Below, piece by piece: positions 13,341 to 25,860 of a DNA stretch of 64,000 nt. Under the pieces are notes generated by a model. The model made no database searches and was not told the origin of the DNA. It saw only the letters and a program-made list of their open reading frames with translations. Position numbers and translations under genes: made by a program. The DNA comes from Nomia melanderi (Eukaryota; Arthropoda; Insecta; Hymenoptera; Halictidae): contig NC_135000.1 in assembly GCF_051020985.1 (NCBI RefSeq), positions 22,908,784 to 22,972,783 of the forward strand, written 5' to 3'. How positions within the stretch are numbered: the stretch's first letter is position 1; each line of letters starts with the position of its first letter.

Positions 13341-16300
13341 CTTCACACTTGATACCGCGCGCGGAGGAAGACGAATAATGTCGGTATTTTTCTGTGATCA
13401 CTTCTTCATTGATACTGTTGCTAGAGGGACCTGAGGAAATGAAATTTTAGTTTAAGCTTAACATCTGTGTAGATCTATGAACAGATGTTTCTTTAAAACT
13501 AACTTTGAAGCGAATTATCTAAATATAGTATACAAAATGATGTGGGAAGTGGTTCGTGAATATTGTTAAGCGATTTTCCGTTCTACACGGAAATGTGTGG
13601 GTGAAACTGGAATCTGTAACGATAATGGATCGGGTTCGTCGACTTAACTTTGGATCTTATAATATTCTTAATGAAGATTTAGCTGCGATGGTATTTTATA
13701 AAACGCGAGTAGGAAGATTCTTTTTGTACAGAGAAATTTACAGTCGTGCGGTGCGGCTATCAATCTACTCCAGCATCGGACATCCCGCAAATTATAATCA
13801 ATGATTACAATGCGGACATCGGGGCATCGTTGTTTAACTAATTCTCCCGGGCTTCTTGCAATTACCAGCTGCATCCTCCTCAAAGTTCGTTAACGGTGGT
13901 ATAGAAGAAAAGGAACGTTTGACGGGACACGAGGAGGTTGAAATCACAAGGCATGGGAATAACGAGTCGAAGAGGGATTGCGCAGGTAATGATGGCTCCC
14001 GGGAACGTTGCACAGGTGACGACACGTTAATGTCACCGGGCGATTCGAACTCGCCACTCTGTCTTCGGCAAACTCAACAACTGGTTACAGAATACATTCG
14101 TTTGGGTCGATGGGAAAGCGCCGGGATATCACGTTGAATCCATTAAACGACCCATTGTGTTGCATAATTGAATTAAATTTAAACACTATTAATTTCATTC
14201 AATATTTCTCCATCGTTACGATCTTGATACGAGGTTGATAATCGTTCACATAGGTTTCGCTCGATAGATTTATTCTCATTATTACGTAGCTACAGAAAAT
14301 TTATCGCAGCAGATAGGATTTATAACAATTCCATCGATAGACAGATATACATTATTTCTACGTTTTAAACATTTAAACCGCGAATGAAAATTATATGCAA
14401 TCTGGTTCAAAAGGGAACTAGCGAATACAAGTTTACATCTTCCCGGGTCTCTTAACCGCGATATCAGCATAGAGACTTCAAGTTCCAGTAAAATTCCGAA
14501 TTCGATTGTGCGACACGCGCTCACGGTCACTATAAACGCGCGAAACGCATAAAATAAGCGGTGCCCGGTAACATCGAACGGCGAAGATTAATGTCTTATT
14601 TTCGTACCGTAATCCGACGGAATAATAGCCCGACGAAATAACTATTCGTTGATTAAATGATCCCCGGGCAACGTCGACCGATGTTGTGGCCCGTTCGGAG
14701 CGAATTCCTTACGACAAATTGTTCCCGCTTTCCCACAGAATTCATCGATTCATCGGGAGCGTAAAACCGACCGGTGGAATTTCCAGGCATCGGCGAGGTA
14801 TCGCTCGATACACGGAGGTATTCCGTATTATCAATAAAGAACCGAGCCGTTTAATTGCTCGCGTAGCCGCGGCGTATTACCGTCACGCGTCAGCCGGGCG
14901 CGCACCGCGCGGCGAACACGCGATTCGCGTTACACGCGGCCAGAGAAACGCGAGGTACACCCATAAAGCTCCCCGCGGACATTGAGACATGTTACGATGC
15001 GTACAGTAACCCCTAAGTTTCATCAAATCCGCACCAGCATCAGTTTGCCTACTGATCCTTTTAAGTTTCTTGTGCGATTATAGCTGCGTCTGATGTCGAA
15101 CTATATACCTTGCAATGTATACTATGAAATCTGAAAATCGATGCGTGCATCGTTACATGCTTCGATGTGTGTACGGTGCTTAAACGTCCCACCAGTGTCT
15201 AACCTTTAATTCTATTCGAGGGCCTCGTTTGTGTTCGCCGTTTGAGGTACAGCCGGCAAACACGTAGGCCGACGTGTATCAAATAATTCCAGCTGGGTGT
15301 CGGGTAATAAATCGTCCTCTCGCACGACCGTCGAACCCTATTAACAACCGCTGGAAATAACCGGTGGACGCGAAAAGATTACGTGAGAAATTGTGCCCGG
15401 CGAACGGCGACGGACTACTGCGATCACATTAACACCGGGAAGCCGTTCCCGGGCATTAAAATCGCATCCACTGGTGATTTTGAATCGTTCGGATGACTAT
15501 TCGACCAATATCTTTCCCCATTGACACGTCGGCTACCATGACACGCGGGTGACGCGACGTTCGAATTTAAAATCTGGGAATGAATTTCTTAATCTCGATG
15601 CTCTTAGCAATTAGTACATTTTTATGGACGTGTGGAATAATACACTAGTTTTTGAGAGGAAGATATCTTTTATTATTTGTGAAGAGCTTGCTAGTTTCGT
15701 TGTTAGTTTAGTATCGAGTGTTAATAGTTTTGCGGATGTTTAGGAATTAAGTAACCTTGCTTTAAGTAATATTTTCGAAGGATATTATTAGATTGTATTG
15801 TTCGTTCGTGGGTGTAATTATTCTTGATTGATAAATTAATGGTCTACCGGAATTTAACGATTGAGAAAGCGTTGAGAATCAACTTTGCTGACTTCTAATT
15901 CATCCTACAAACACTGAATCAGTGTAAAGAGGATTTTATTTTCGAAGGGGTTGAAACCATTACGTTACGTGCACTGATCAACGTGTAGCGTTGAATATAT
16001 GTAATCGATTGATCAGCAATCGAGGGTTTATGGACGTTTCGCAATTTCAAGCCTACGGTGGAATATTTTCACGATCTCTGAAACGCTTAACCTCGTTGCA
16101 CATGAAAAACCGCGTTGACACAGATCTCATACGCGATAGTTTTTAACTTCGTTTTCCTGTCACTCATTTTTCTGGTTTCATTCTCCCCTCCTCTATTCGT
16201 GTAATTTTGTTTCCTTACTTTTCATTCTGCGGCGCATTTTCCTTCGTAATTAATTCTCTTAATGACCACCGTTAAAGTAATCGTTACTATCGACACACAT

Positions 16301-18660
16301 TTATTAGAACAATAAAATGAAAATAAACTGTGCAGCGATTTCCTTCGATTCTATTTCCCTAGATCTAGTTTCAAGCGTAACAGGAATCGAAAGCACGCGA
16401 CGGAAAGCAAAAATACGGATCGGTGCTGTGCATGGCGGCTCTCTTTCTCCACCTCTATTCCCGATTTCATCGACCAGTGAAATTCTTTTCCAAATTGCCG
16501 TGACAGCGATCGGATTCCAGGAAACCGCGTAAAACGTGCTGGGTATGCTGGCTGGTTTCGGTGAAATTCGGCCTGTCGCGTATCGTGACACTTAAATGTT
16601 CTCCTCCTTGCCCCATCCGAGAAGAAAATCTCGACGCGTTGCATACCTGCCGGGATAAGTTATTAAATGGACGCCAATTTGGCACTTCCGCGAAAGTCCC
16701 CGTCGTCGTTGCATACTAATGACTGATCTCGGTTCGGGGAGATTCAAAGAATACATTGGACATGATCACGCATCGCGACGAGAACAGGTTTGTTTTAAAT
16801 ACTCGAGGATTTGCTTTACGAATGACTCATCGATGATACTTCGAATATCAGATTTTGTATCTCAATTCTTCGAAAAGTTTCTGATTTTGAGACACGTGAT
16901 ATGTATTTCAATAATCATGTTCATTCATCATCGTCCTAGCTAATTTCTGGAAAAACGATACACCTCTGAATGATTGCATTCTTCTTTAACCCTTTACGCT
17001 CGAGAGGTGATTCTCAGTCATAATTAGATTTAACGTACAAAATTATAGTCTTACATAGAACATTACGCTCTGTATAATGCATTGGAGCATTAAAATAAAA
17101 TAGCTTTGTTTTCTAATTTATGTACATGTTCTCATTAGTTAGTTCCGAAGAATGCCGTTTATATCTACTCGAACAGTATCGAATATTTCTATCGCAAAAC
17201 TTTCGACTACAAAGGATTAAACTCGCTTAAAGTTTCTTCAATTACAGCAATTATATTCTCGACTAAAATAAAACAAACCTACAACTTCATCCTCGATGTA
17301 TGAATAATTCAAATCGAACGCTTGAAAAATTCTCTAAACCTACTAGTCGTCACAGGATGTAACGCGAATCATCCACTTTGATGATCGTTTCGATGTATAT
17401 AAAATGAAGGAAATATGTGTATCCTGCGTCTTCATTAACGATATTTCTGCGCTGTTTTCTTCCACCTTCACATTTAATTTTCTGCTCCGGAGGAGGCAAT
17501 CATCGTACGATTAATTGAAGTGATACTTGGTGCGCGGCCGGTGCGTACCGGGGATCGTTCAGGAAACAATATCGCCAGCGTATATTTTAAGTTTAATCTA
17601 GTTCCGGCGAGACCGCAGACAGAACTCGTCATTACGCGAGCGCGCAACGATCTGATTTCATCCAGCAGCGAGCGAGATTCGCGAAATTGCCGCGGCGGGT
17701 TTCTGGACACGCCGTTTGCTGGCGGGGGGACGAAGCGGGGAGCTGCCCGTTGAGATTTCAGCTGTCACGCCATCGAAATATTGCTTTCTACTCGGCAACG
17801 AGGCACGGGAACCGTGCGCCGCGGACCCGTATGCACGCATAAATTGTAATCCGATGAATCGACGTTGCCCGCCGGTATTTAATCTCGCGTGTCCATTCCG
17901 CCGGCCCGCGAATTCACCGGTCTGTTTTCACTTCGCGGATGCCTATTCACCGATCGTTTGATCTATAAATTAGCCCCTATCGGCCAGTCCCGTTTCGCCG
18001 TCTTGTAATTTGTTACCGTGCGCGCTCCGCTCGAACGAAGACACAAGATTTTGTCTTTCGCGGAATCGGTAAAATATTGGTCGCGATTGAACGTTCCTCC
18101 TCGGTAGCATTGAGTCCTCTGTTATTGTCGCCGTGGACAAGACCGAGTAGAGTGTTGCATGATAAGTAGATCGTAGATGATCCTGTTTCATGATACTCGT
18201 ACGATCAGGCGTTTTTTGTATAAATATGAGCAAATATGAATATATTCGCATAATATTCAACAAATTCTAAAGGAAGACTTGCTAAGAATCTAAAATTGCA
18301 ATACGCGTTGAATGGGTGTATAAGAACATTCAATCACCTTTACAGTACAGAAAAACAAGGACACAGAAGCAAAGTACAATAAATAAATCAGTAACAGTAG
18401 ATTCCACCAAGTTTCAATAATCCCAAACGAAGCACACGAATAAGAAACAGCATAAAAGCACACTGCCATGCACCCACATAATAAAACGCAAACTCTGCAT
18501 CACTGAGTTACAATGTAGAACAACAGACTCCCAATTTATTATCACCCCACGACAAACATTCATCATTGAACCCCAAGGTGAATTATCCAATACTACGACT
18601 CTGCGTTTGTACGTAAAGAGTTCAGGTGTCTATAATGATTCTAAACAATTACTAGGATCC
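13341..18660. other. Noncoding, alternating AT- and GC-rich
   Basis: No supported gene. A short ATG frame ending at a donor-like CAG|GTTTGT (16719-16787) is too short to call. A tRNA-arm-like hairpin around 14037-14056 lacks an A box. GC-rich islands near 14.7-15.0 and 17.5-17.9 kb contain only short ORFs. Confidence 0.55.
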
Positions 18661-19450
18661 AGCGAGCATCGTTAACCGTCCCAGATAGTCTCGGGGATAC
18701 AGTCGATCCGCGGAGGAAGCCGAACGGACGGCTCGCGGGGGTTCATCCGGCGAAAGAGATCCCGGCAGAGGTATCCCCGGGCTGAGAACCACTCGTCGAC
18801 GTGTGTGGTCCGCTCTGGCGGCGAGGTGCCGACACTCGAAGCTTCCCCCTCTCGCTGCTCGTCGTCTTCTTCTTCTTCTTCTTCTTTCTTCCTCGTCGCG
18901 TTTTTTCTTGTTTTCTCTCCTCTGCCCTTCATTGTTAGCCTCACTCTGCCAGCGATTCTCCCCTGCGCCGCGTCTCGTTTGCTCGCGAACTCGGTCCTCC
19001 GCGTCCGACGAACGAGGAACACGCGAGGAGGAACAGAGAGGAAGAGAGAGGGATCATGCAGCTCTCGGCCCTCGTCCAGCTTCGTTTCCCGTCGTTCCGT
19101 CTCCTCCTTTCCTAACCCCTTTCAGCTCGTCTCTCTTCGGCGCAGGGCTCGCGAGCGCGTCATTATACGCTCCGCTCGCTCGCCCGGCCACGAATCTACT
19201 TTAGGAGGCCTCCGCCGTGTGTCCTCCTCCGACCTGTCCCGCAGGACATGCTACCCTCTCTGACCCTCCCGCTCGCCACGGCTTATTACCAGCTCACCCT
19301 AATCCCGTCCTTCTCCCTCGCACGGCCCCGGCCGCCTTCTGTTCGCCCGTTGGTGCGCTCAGGTGCGCGCGCGGGCCGCATCGCATCGCATCGCATCGCA
19401 TCGCCTCGTATCTCGACGTCGCCGAACGACCGGCTTCTGGATTGCTAATC
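18661..19450. repeat. CpG-rich cluster with CTT and CGCAT repeats
   Basis: CTT-rich microsatellite at 18865-18890, followed by pyrimidine-rich DNA and five perfect CGCAT pentamers at 19377-19401. Overlapping ORFs of 116-152 codons on both strands are Ser/Arg/Pro low-complexity and are rejected as genes. Confidence 0.7.
19377..19401. repeat. (CGCAT)5 minisatellite
   Basis: Five perfect CGCAT units read directly from the sequence, then a degenerate CGCCT unit. Confidence 0.95.
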
Positions 19451-22344
19451 CAACGCCGAGCCGCGGTGAACATCCACCGGGCACCGGCGAAAATCTGTCG
19501 CGATGGAGGGAATCGTTGTCGGTATCGAAGAGGATACGTACTCCGTTTCTGTGTTACGTTTCTCGATCGCATCCCTGGTTTCTAAGGACTGACTGCTTGG
19601 CATTCGCGTGATCGGTTTTTGATTGTTCTGGGGCGAGGAATCTTCGCAGGAGATCGGAGAGAGTGGGTGTTCTAGGGTGAAAGATATGATCCTTCTGATT
19701 GATGATCTTTGGGATGATGTTCCGTTCATTTGGTGCACTGATCAACCCCTTTGCGGATCGAGGTAATTGAATCGAAGTTTCGGCATTTTCATTTTCGTAG
19801 GGTTCCGATTTGTGCATTGTTCGGTGAACTTGAGCAGTATACTGTGGGTGTTACACGTTTCCGATGTACATACTTATGGTTTGGTAATACTCGACGAATT
19901 GTTCATGTCATTCGAAGTCTCATAGAATCGTTGATGGGACACCAATTTTTATATTAGTAATTGATACCAGTTTTACAGTTATTACGTAGTGATTAGAAAG
20001 TTAGTGGAACCTAACAGGAAATTCTGGTTTCTGCATCTGCCTATTGCCGTCAAGAGCGAGTTCTTTGGGTGTATATTTCAATGGTTCGCAGTTTTTTTTA
20101 TTTTATATCTAGAGGAACCTACGTTGAGAACTAGTTTCGCGAGGTGTAAAATGGTGCCCGAAGCAATGAAAATTGCAATGGTTTTCGCGCGATTCGAAAT
20201 GTTCCGGTTAAAGAGGAACGAGGGCTTAATGAGATCGACAATGTGGATTCTACATAGGGCTCTCGCGGTGCGCATGCCCGGCTCGCGTACGCGCATGTGC
20301 TCTCGGATAGCGAGCGAACGAGCGAACGATTTGAGAGGCGAGTCCCGTCCCGCGAATCTATGCAAATGAGCGGCCAATTATGTTGCGAGCCCGTAAAAAC
20401 TGCGCCTTGTTAGAGGGACGTTGTGGTGGCGTGACGTAACGACGACCGGACAAGCTCACAAAGACCCGCGACAAAAGGGGAGAAACCAGCCGAAGAAGAT
20501 ATGGATCCTGGTCCCCTGTCTCCCCGCTTTTTCCGATTCTCCTCGGCCTGTCTCTCTCCAGCTGAACCACTGACCGATGGTCCGCGAATCCTCATTCCGA
20601 AATAGACCATTCAGCAGACTTTCGATTCAGCTATAAACTTAGAAGTAACTTGAGAATCATATTTGAGGCACGTGTAATAGGTGTTTCTTTTATAATCACA
20701 TTTTATGTAATATTTATGCATTCCTACGGATTCAATACAACAGCCATTTGACTATAAACTTTTGCGCGTTCTCAATTCTAGAACCTGCAACTTGTAAATT
20801 GATGGATCTGCAAATGTACACGAGAATTTGCAGTTTAATAAAGGAAATTAAACTGACAAAAGGTTACGCTATTTATTTTACAAGATTCTCCAATGTAACA
20901 TAATATTCATACAATCTTTTAAGAGTACAATGAATTTTTACTCGTCGAACGGAAAATTTGGGTGGAGATAAGGGTAAAATAAAGGATAAGAGGGATAGGA
21001 GAGGCGGCGACAAGAAGTCGGACCTCCGCAGCGTCGATAAGCGCTACAAGCGTTGTCGTGCCAGTTTCTTCAACGAGCTGCGAATCGAGTTAATATTTTC
21101 CAGGGGATGCTGTGTAGGGGATGCGCCGGCGGGGGAAAGGGAAAACAAATCACGGCGCGTGTCTGGCATACCGGACCCTTCCAACGTCTGCACCCTTATG
21201 TAAAATGCCTAAGTGGGTCTCTCGTCGAGGCGTAGCCGACGAAAATATTTGTCGTCGGATCACCCGGGGGCCAAATTGAATTCGTGTCTGACTGCAGTCG
21301 AATGCCCGTGTCACTTTAGGATCATAATTACGTGTTCTCCGTGTAAAAGACTCCGGAAATACGAGTACTCTTCCTTGCTCTCTTAGTAACTAAATTAATC
21401 TAATACCATAACCGTACAATGATGATGATCACCTTTTCGAAAGAAAATACATTTCTTTTTATCGCTTACTTCTCGCAACAACCGTGAGTAGAAACTAATC
21501 CAACCCCTACGATACTTATTTCTGATACCAAACCAACCGATTTAAGAAACATTTCCAAAAACTTTCAATTCAGATTCGCCATCTAGAAGATAGATACTGC
21601 ACTACAAAAAGATAATAATTCTAGAAACAATCACATCCTCCTAAGCTGATGATATAATACCACAATCAAGTCCAATAGTCATCAAAACACAAAGAATAAA
21701 TACAGCAATCCCAATCATCCTAAATGAAACCAAGAATAATCTAATCTATTCCCAGCACGTCACTCAAACAAAAATTCCAGCCGCGGTCACAATACCAAAA
21801 ACAAGAACAAGCGGCTCACACCGTTCCCCGCGCACAACCGCAGAAAACAATCTCGAAACGAACCCGTCCTAAGCATTATCAGCGGAGTGGAAGGTGCATC
21901 CGCTATCCGTTCCCCGATTCCTCGGTTCCCCGAGGACCCCGGCTCTCTCCATCACTTGTCAGCCGAATCCGGCGCAAACACGTCTGGCTCGGAAATGAAA
22001 AATTCGGGTCCGTGCACGGCCGGATCGACGAGCCGAGGCGGCTCGCTGCGGGGAAAAATGTTGCCTGTCAGACGGGGGCTTTTCGAAACCGTCGGGCGGT
22101 CTGGCCCGCGCCGCAAAGGGGGTGTGTGCGTGTGTGGGAGGTGGGGGGGGGGGACGAGGTTCCCGATGCTCGGTCGGACCCGCGGCTCATTATATTCGTA
22201 ATAAACGCACGGCAGGCGCCGTGGCCCGGAGCAACGGGAATTATCCGGATTGCCGTAATGTCAGTGATTAAAAGAACCTAATGAGCCGCCATTAGAATAG
22301 ACCGACCGGGGGCCGCCGCTACGCCGGTTCGCGTTTTCTTGCGC

Positions 22345-22417
22345 GGCCACGGCCACGAAACTCCGGTAGCCGTGGTGGCCGCTTAGGACGAGATATGCGG
22401 ACTCGTTCGTCCGCATA
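22345..22417. repeat. Two adjacent inverted repeats
   Basis: The first pairs GGCCAC-type sequence at 22345-22353 with GCCGTGGTGGCC at 22369-22380, imperfectly. The second is a perfect 9-bp stem: TATGCGGAC (22394-22402), loop TCGTTC, GTCCGCATA (22409-22417). Both lie in a GC-rich island. Their function is unknown; tandem hairpins could be RNA structure or paired factor sites. Confidence 0.5.
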
Positions 22418-23592
22418 ATTATCGTGAATCATGCCCGGTGGGCAGCGGGGTGGCGGCGACGAGGCCGATCGATGCGCGACCGTCCCGTAACACCGGACAC
22501 TGGTTTCTAACGAGACAAAAAGGGGCTCGGACTTTCCTGCTTTCCGCGGGAAGAATGGACCTGCTCCTCGCGCGGAGGTTGGCCTATGGAAAATTGGAAA
22601 AAACGGCCGGGTCAGGAGACCGTGACGGAGTCGACACGACTTTGTTCCGGTTAGCTATACGGCGTACCGCGGGGTAGTTAGAGCCGGGACGTCGCTGCAA
22701 GAAGAAGCAGGCATGTTAATGGACCGTTTCATTGAAGTCGGAACGGTTAAGATTAAATCCAGTCTGTTGCAGCAGCTACGGGTTGTTAAAGTTGCGCGCA
22801 CCGGGGGAATTAGCGACTATTAAGATCCAGCGTGTTACGTGAGTTACCGAGGTTATCGGCGAACCGATTTTCCTTGGATTTATAATATTCGTTGAGGGTA
22901 TCGCGTAATTGTTTGACGATCCGGCGTTCTCTATTTTGAGGTACCGTAGCGGACGTTTTATCTCTTAATAAGATAGGGAAGGAATGGTTTCTACGTCGCT
23001 TATGACTGGAGGCTTCGGCGCAGTTAAATCTTTGATAATCGGTAAGGTAATGATGAGAGATATTCGGTGAAGATAGAAAGCGGCTGAGTTACGTGGAAAA
23101 ATGAAAACTTTCCTCATCTCCGGGATGTATTTCAGTGTACGAAGCGTCAATGTCTGGGCCAATTTACCCGTGGTAACTAGAGCCTCTCGAATTACGGGAT
23201 CGATAATAAATGCTCGGACTGCGATCACGAATTGGCAACTATTAAAGCTGAACCGGTGAATATCGCATGACGCCATAAAATGCAGCAAATTAATTTGACG
23301 CGAGGAGAATATTTCCTAGTGCAATAGCTGTTGCGTTACTGAACCGTTGTGGAACACGTTCTGCTATGAAGATTCCACAATTTTTAATATTCTTCCTCGA
23401 GGATCGTTAAAAGTCCCTGTTAGTATTATCACACGCTCGAGCATTCGTATCACGGATTTCGCGGACAATTTTTCTGCGGTGCAATTAACGCTGCCGGATG
23501 AAATCGTCTTGCTCTTCCGTACGCTGCTCCGTATTTTCAAGAGGACCGGGGGTGGGGGATGAAAATTCGTTACGGCTTGCGTGACGGGCCGG

Positions 23593-23620
23593 GACACGGC
23601 TTACCGAGATAAGCCGTGTC
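23593..23620. repeat. Perfect 11-bp stem-loop
   Basis: GACACGGCTTA (23593-23603) and TAAGCCGTGTC (23610-23620) are exact reverse complements separated by the 6-nt loop CCGAGA. No U-tract follows and no gene is adjacent, so it is not a terminator. It is too short for a microRNA precursor. It may be a structured RNA element, a dimeric protein site or chance. Confidence 0.65.
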
Positions 23621-25200
23621 GTCGGGCCAGATTATGGTTTTCACACAACGACCCTCTTCTCGTTGCCGCGATCGCCTCCCCTGTTCTGTCCACGAGTGCA
23701 GGATCTACAAAATACATCGGCGAAACGACCCCCGTCCCGGCAAACTGGCCGGCGATTGGTTGCCACTGTATTATACGCGCACATCGAATCTCCGGACCAT
23801 CGGGCTTCCCTATGAAAATTGAATACCGATGGCGCAGGAAATTTCATGAAGTAGTTAACGAATCGTACGCGGGATCTTGTAAAATAATTAATATCAATCT
23901 GATCGACTCGATGTAAAATTTGAAAATGTCACAAGAAGACTTCTATTATTATTATTCTGTATACACTGATCAAGAATTTCAGAATGAATCAAGGTGCCGT
24001 CTATTATTTTGAGTAACTGGAACTACTTTGACTTCAATTTCGAACCTTAAATCATTCGTTTCGTTGCGTTAGAAAGTTTAGCAGCACTCATGTTTGAATT
24101 TCATCTCCAATTAGGACAAAGGAACACTGTATGCAAAAATGGTAGGTAATAGGGAAATAAATCATCCAGAATTTAATCCGCCAGAGTTAACAGTACACGC
24201 GAGCGTTGCTTCGGTTAACGAGCCGCTGATAATTTTCCCGAAGCTTGAAGTTCAAGACGTTAACGATCCGAGGCGCATCGACGCTTGTTACTCGGCGCAG
24301 CGGCTCCATTTTGCATTCTCGCAGTGGCGATAATTCGTCAGGAGTCCGTGGAATTACGGCGGCACGAAGTTTCACGACGGACCGACTTCCTTGGCGGATC
24401 TTCGCGATAAAAATGACTTTAACGCCCATCGGGTCTCGGTTTACCGCCTCGCGATCAGATCATTTCCTCCAGCTTACGAGCTGGTTACAGGTGTTTAGCG
24501 CACTGATCGATAGATGCATCTGGAATCGAATGTCGATAACGTGTTCCGTCCGATTATGTTCCCCTCGTAAAAGCTTTATCGCGATGCGGTTCACGCGCAC
24601 TTACGTGGTCTTTAAAAATCAAAGGACGACTACTGACGGTACTTTTTATTGACTGCCTCGTGATGAAACTCTCCGCGTGCTCCGCCAGCTGCGACGATTG
24701 CCAACTGTGATTGCACTCTTAAAGGTAACGTATAGGTGCCTATGTACTTTTTGTTACAATTCGTTCGTACAATGAGACTGAAATAGGAAACTAATGGTTG
24801 ACACTGGCAAATAGAAAGGTTAGATTCCCTCGAGTCCACCACTTACAAAACACTATAGACATATTATTCCTCTTAACTGAAATATGAAGAAATAATTTAT
24901 CACTCTTTAAATTAATCTCTCGCTTCATAATATAAACACGTCCTCCCAATAAAACTTTTAAATTTAATAAATCTGTATAGAACATGCAATGTATTCCTCC
25001 ACTGAAACATTTCTAGAAACGATCTACCCCTTTTAAATATGCTCCCCAAGGACAGTAAGATGACAGAAATCCTCAAAAATCACTTCAATCGAAATACCAA
25101 TACTTCCATAGGATAAATTACGGGAACCCAATATTTAATTATTCTATAGTTAATGACACCGCAATAACCAATCTCACAGTCATCGAATAAACTCTATCCA

Positions 25201-25860
25201 ATCATCTTGGAAACACCCAGACACCACCGCCGCTATGGAAGTGGGGGATTGTTAAATGTTCGTATCGAATGGTCGACGCGGGTTCATCGATTTTTCTCAG
25301 CCGTGAGAGTCCCGGGGTCCTTTCCTCCCGGTGTGGTCGTAAAAAGCGAAACGAAAGAATCTACTTGGCGAGAGGTGCTGCTGCCGGCCGCCGCCGGTGT
25401 GTACAGAGGCCGGGGGCTGAAGAGAGAGAGAGAGAGAGAGAGAGTGAGAGAGCGAGCCGGGCCGGGCCGGGCCGCCGCGAAATGGGCTCCACGAGGCTCT
25501 CCTCTTCTGAACCAGTGACGGCCTGACAAATCAAGCTGAAAATTGAATTCTGGGGGCGCTGGTGGCCTTGCGCGTTCGCCTTTTTCCACGGTGTGGGTGT
25601 CTCGCGGACGTGCACGTGCACACCACGTCCACAACGGACGCGGCCGGGTCCAAGGCGTGCGAGTGGGCGCCCCTTTACGATTGTTTCTCACCACCGCGGT
25701 ATTCCCTGCTCTCCTTTCGTTTCGCCGCTCCCTCCTTTCGACCATTAAATAATAAAATTCCCGTTGCTCGTCCCCTCTCGCCGTCCTCCTTCTTTCTCAT
25801 TTACTCCGCGCCACCTCGCCCGCCGGTTCCCGGGGGGAAGTTGACTCGACCCTGACGGAA
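25201..25860. repeat. GC-rich cluster with (AG)12 and GCCGG repeats
   Basis: (AG)12 at 25421-25444 continues as a purine tract to about 25456 and passes into GCCGG pentamers at 25456-25470. Opposing ORFs of 85-153 codons cover the same bases and are compositional artefacts. CpG content is high, so a promoter-like role is possible, but no exon is seen downstream on either side. Confidence 0.7.

Larger units (their letters stand above)
19451..25200. other. Noncoding with GC-rich island at 21.9-22.7 kb
   Basis: No supported gene. The interval holds an 11-G run at 22143-22153, hairpins at 22345-22380 and 22394-22417, a perfect hairpin at 23593-23620 and a short ATT run near 23944-23956. The AT-rich flanks (20.6-21.0, 21.4-21.8, 24.6-25.2 kb) hold nothing recognisable. 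Confidence 0.55.

Noticed and set aside
14037..14056. tRNA T-arm-like hairpin (GGCGA/TCGCC around TTCGAAC)
   Set aside because: No A box, acceptor stem or anticodon arm fits on either strand, and the G53-C61 pair is missing.
16719..16787. 23-codon ATG frame ending at CAG|GTTTGT
   Set aside because: Too short, with only a moderate donor and no partner exon.
18803..19263. Overlapping 133- and 152-codon plus-strand ORFs
   Set aside because: Two frames and the antisense are all open over CTT-rich, CpG-rich DNA; low-complexity peptides.
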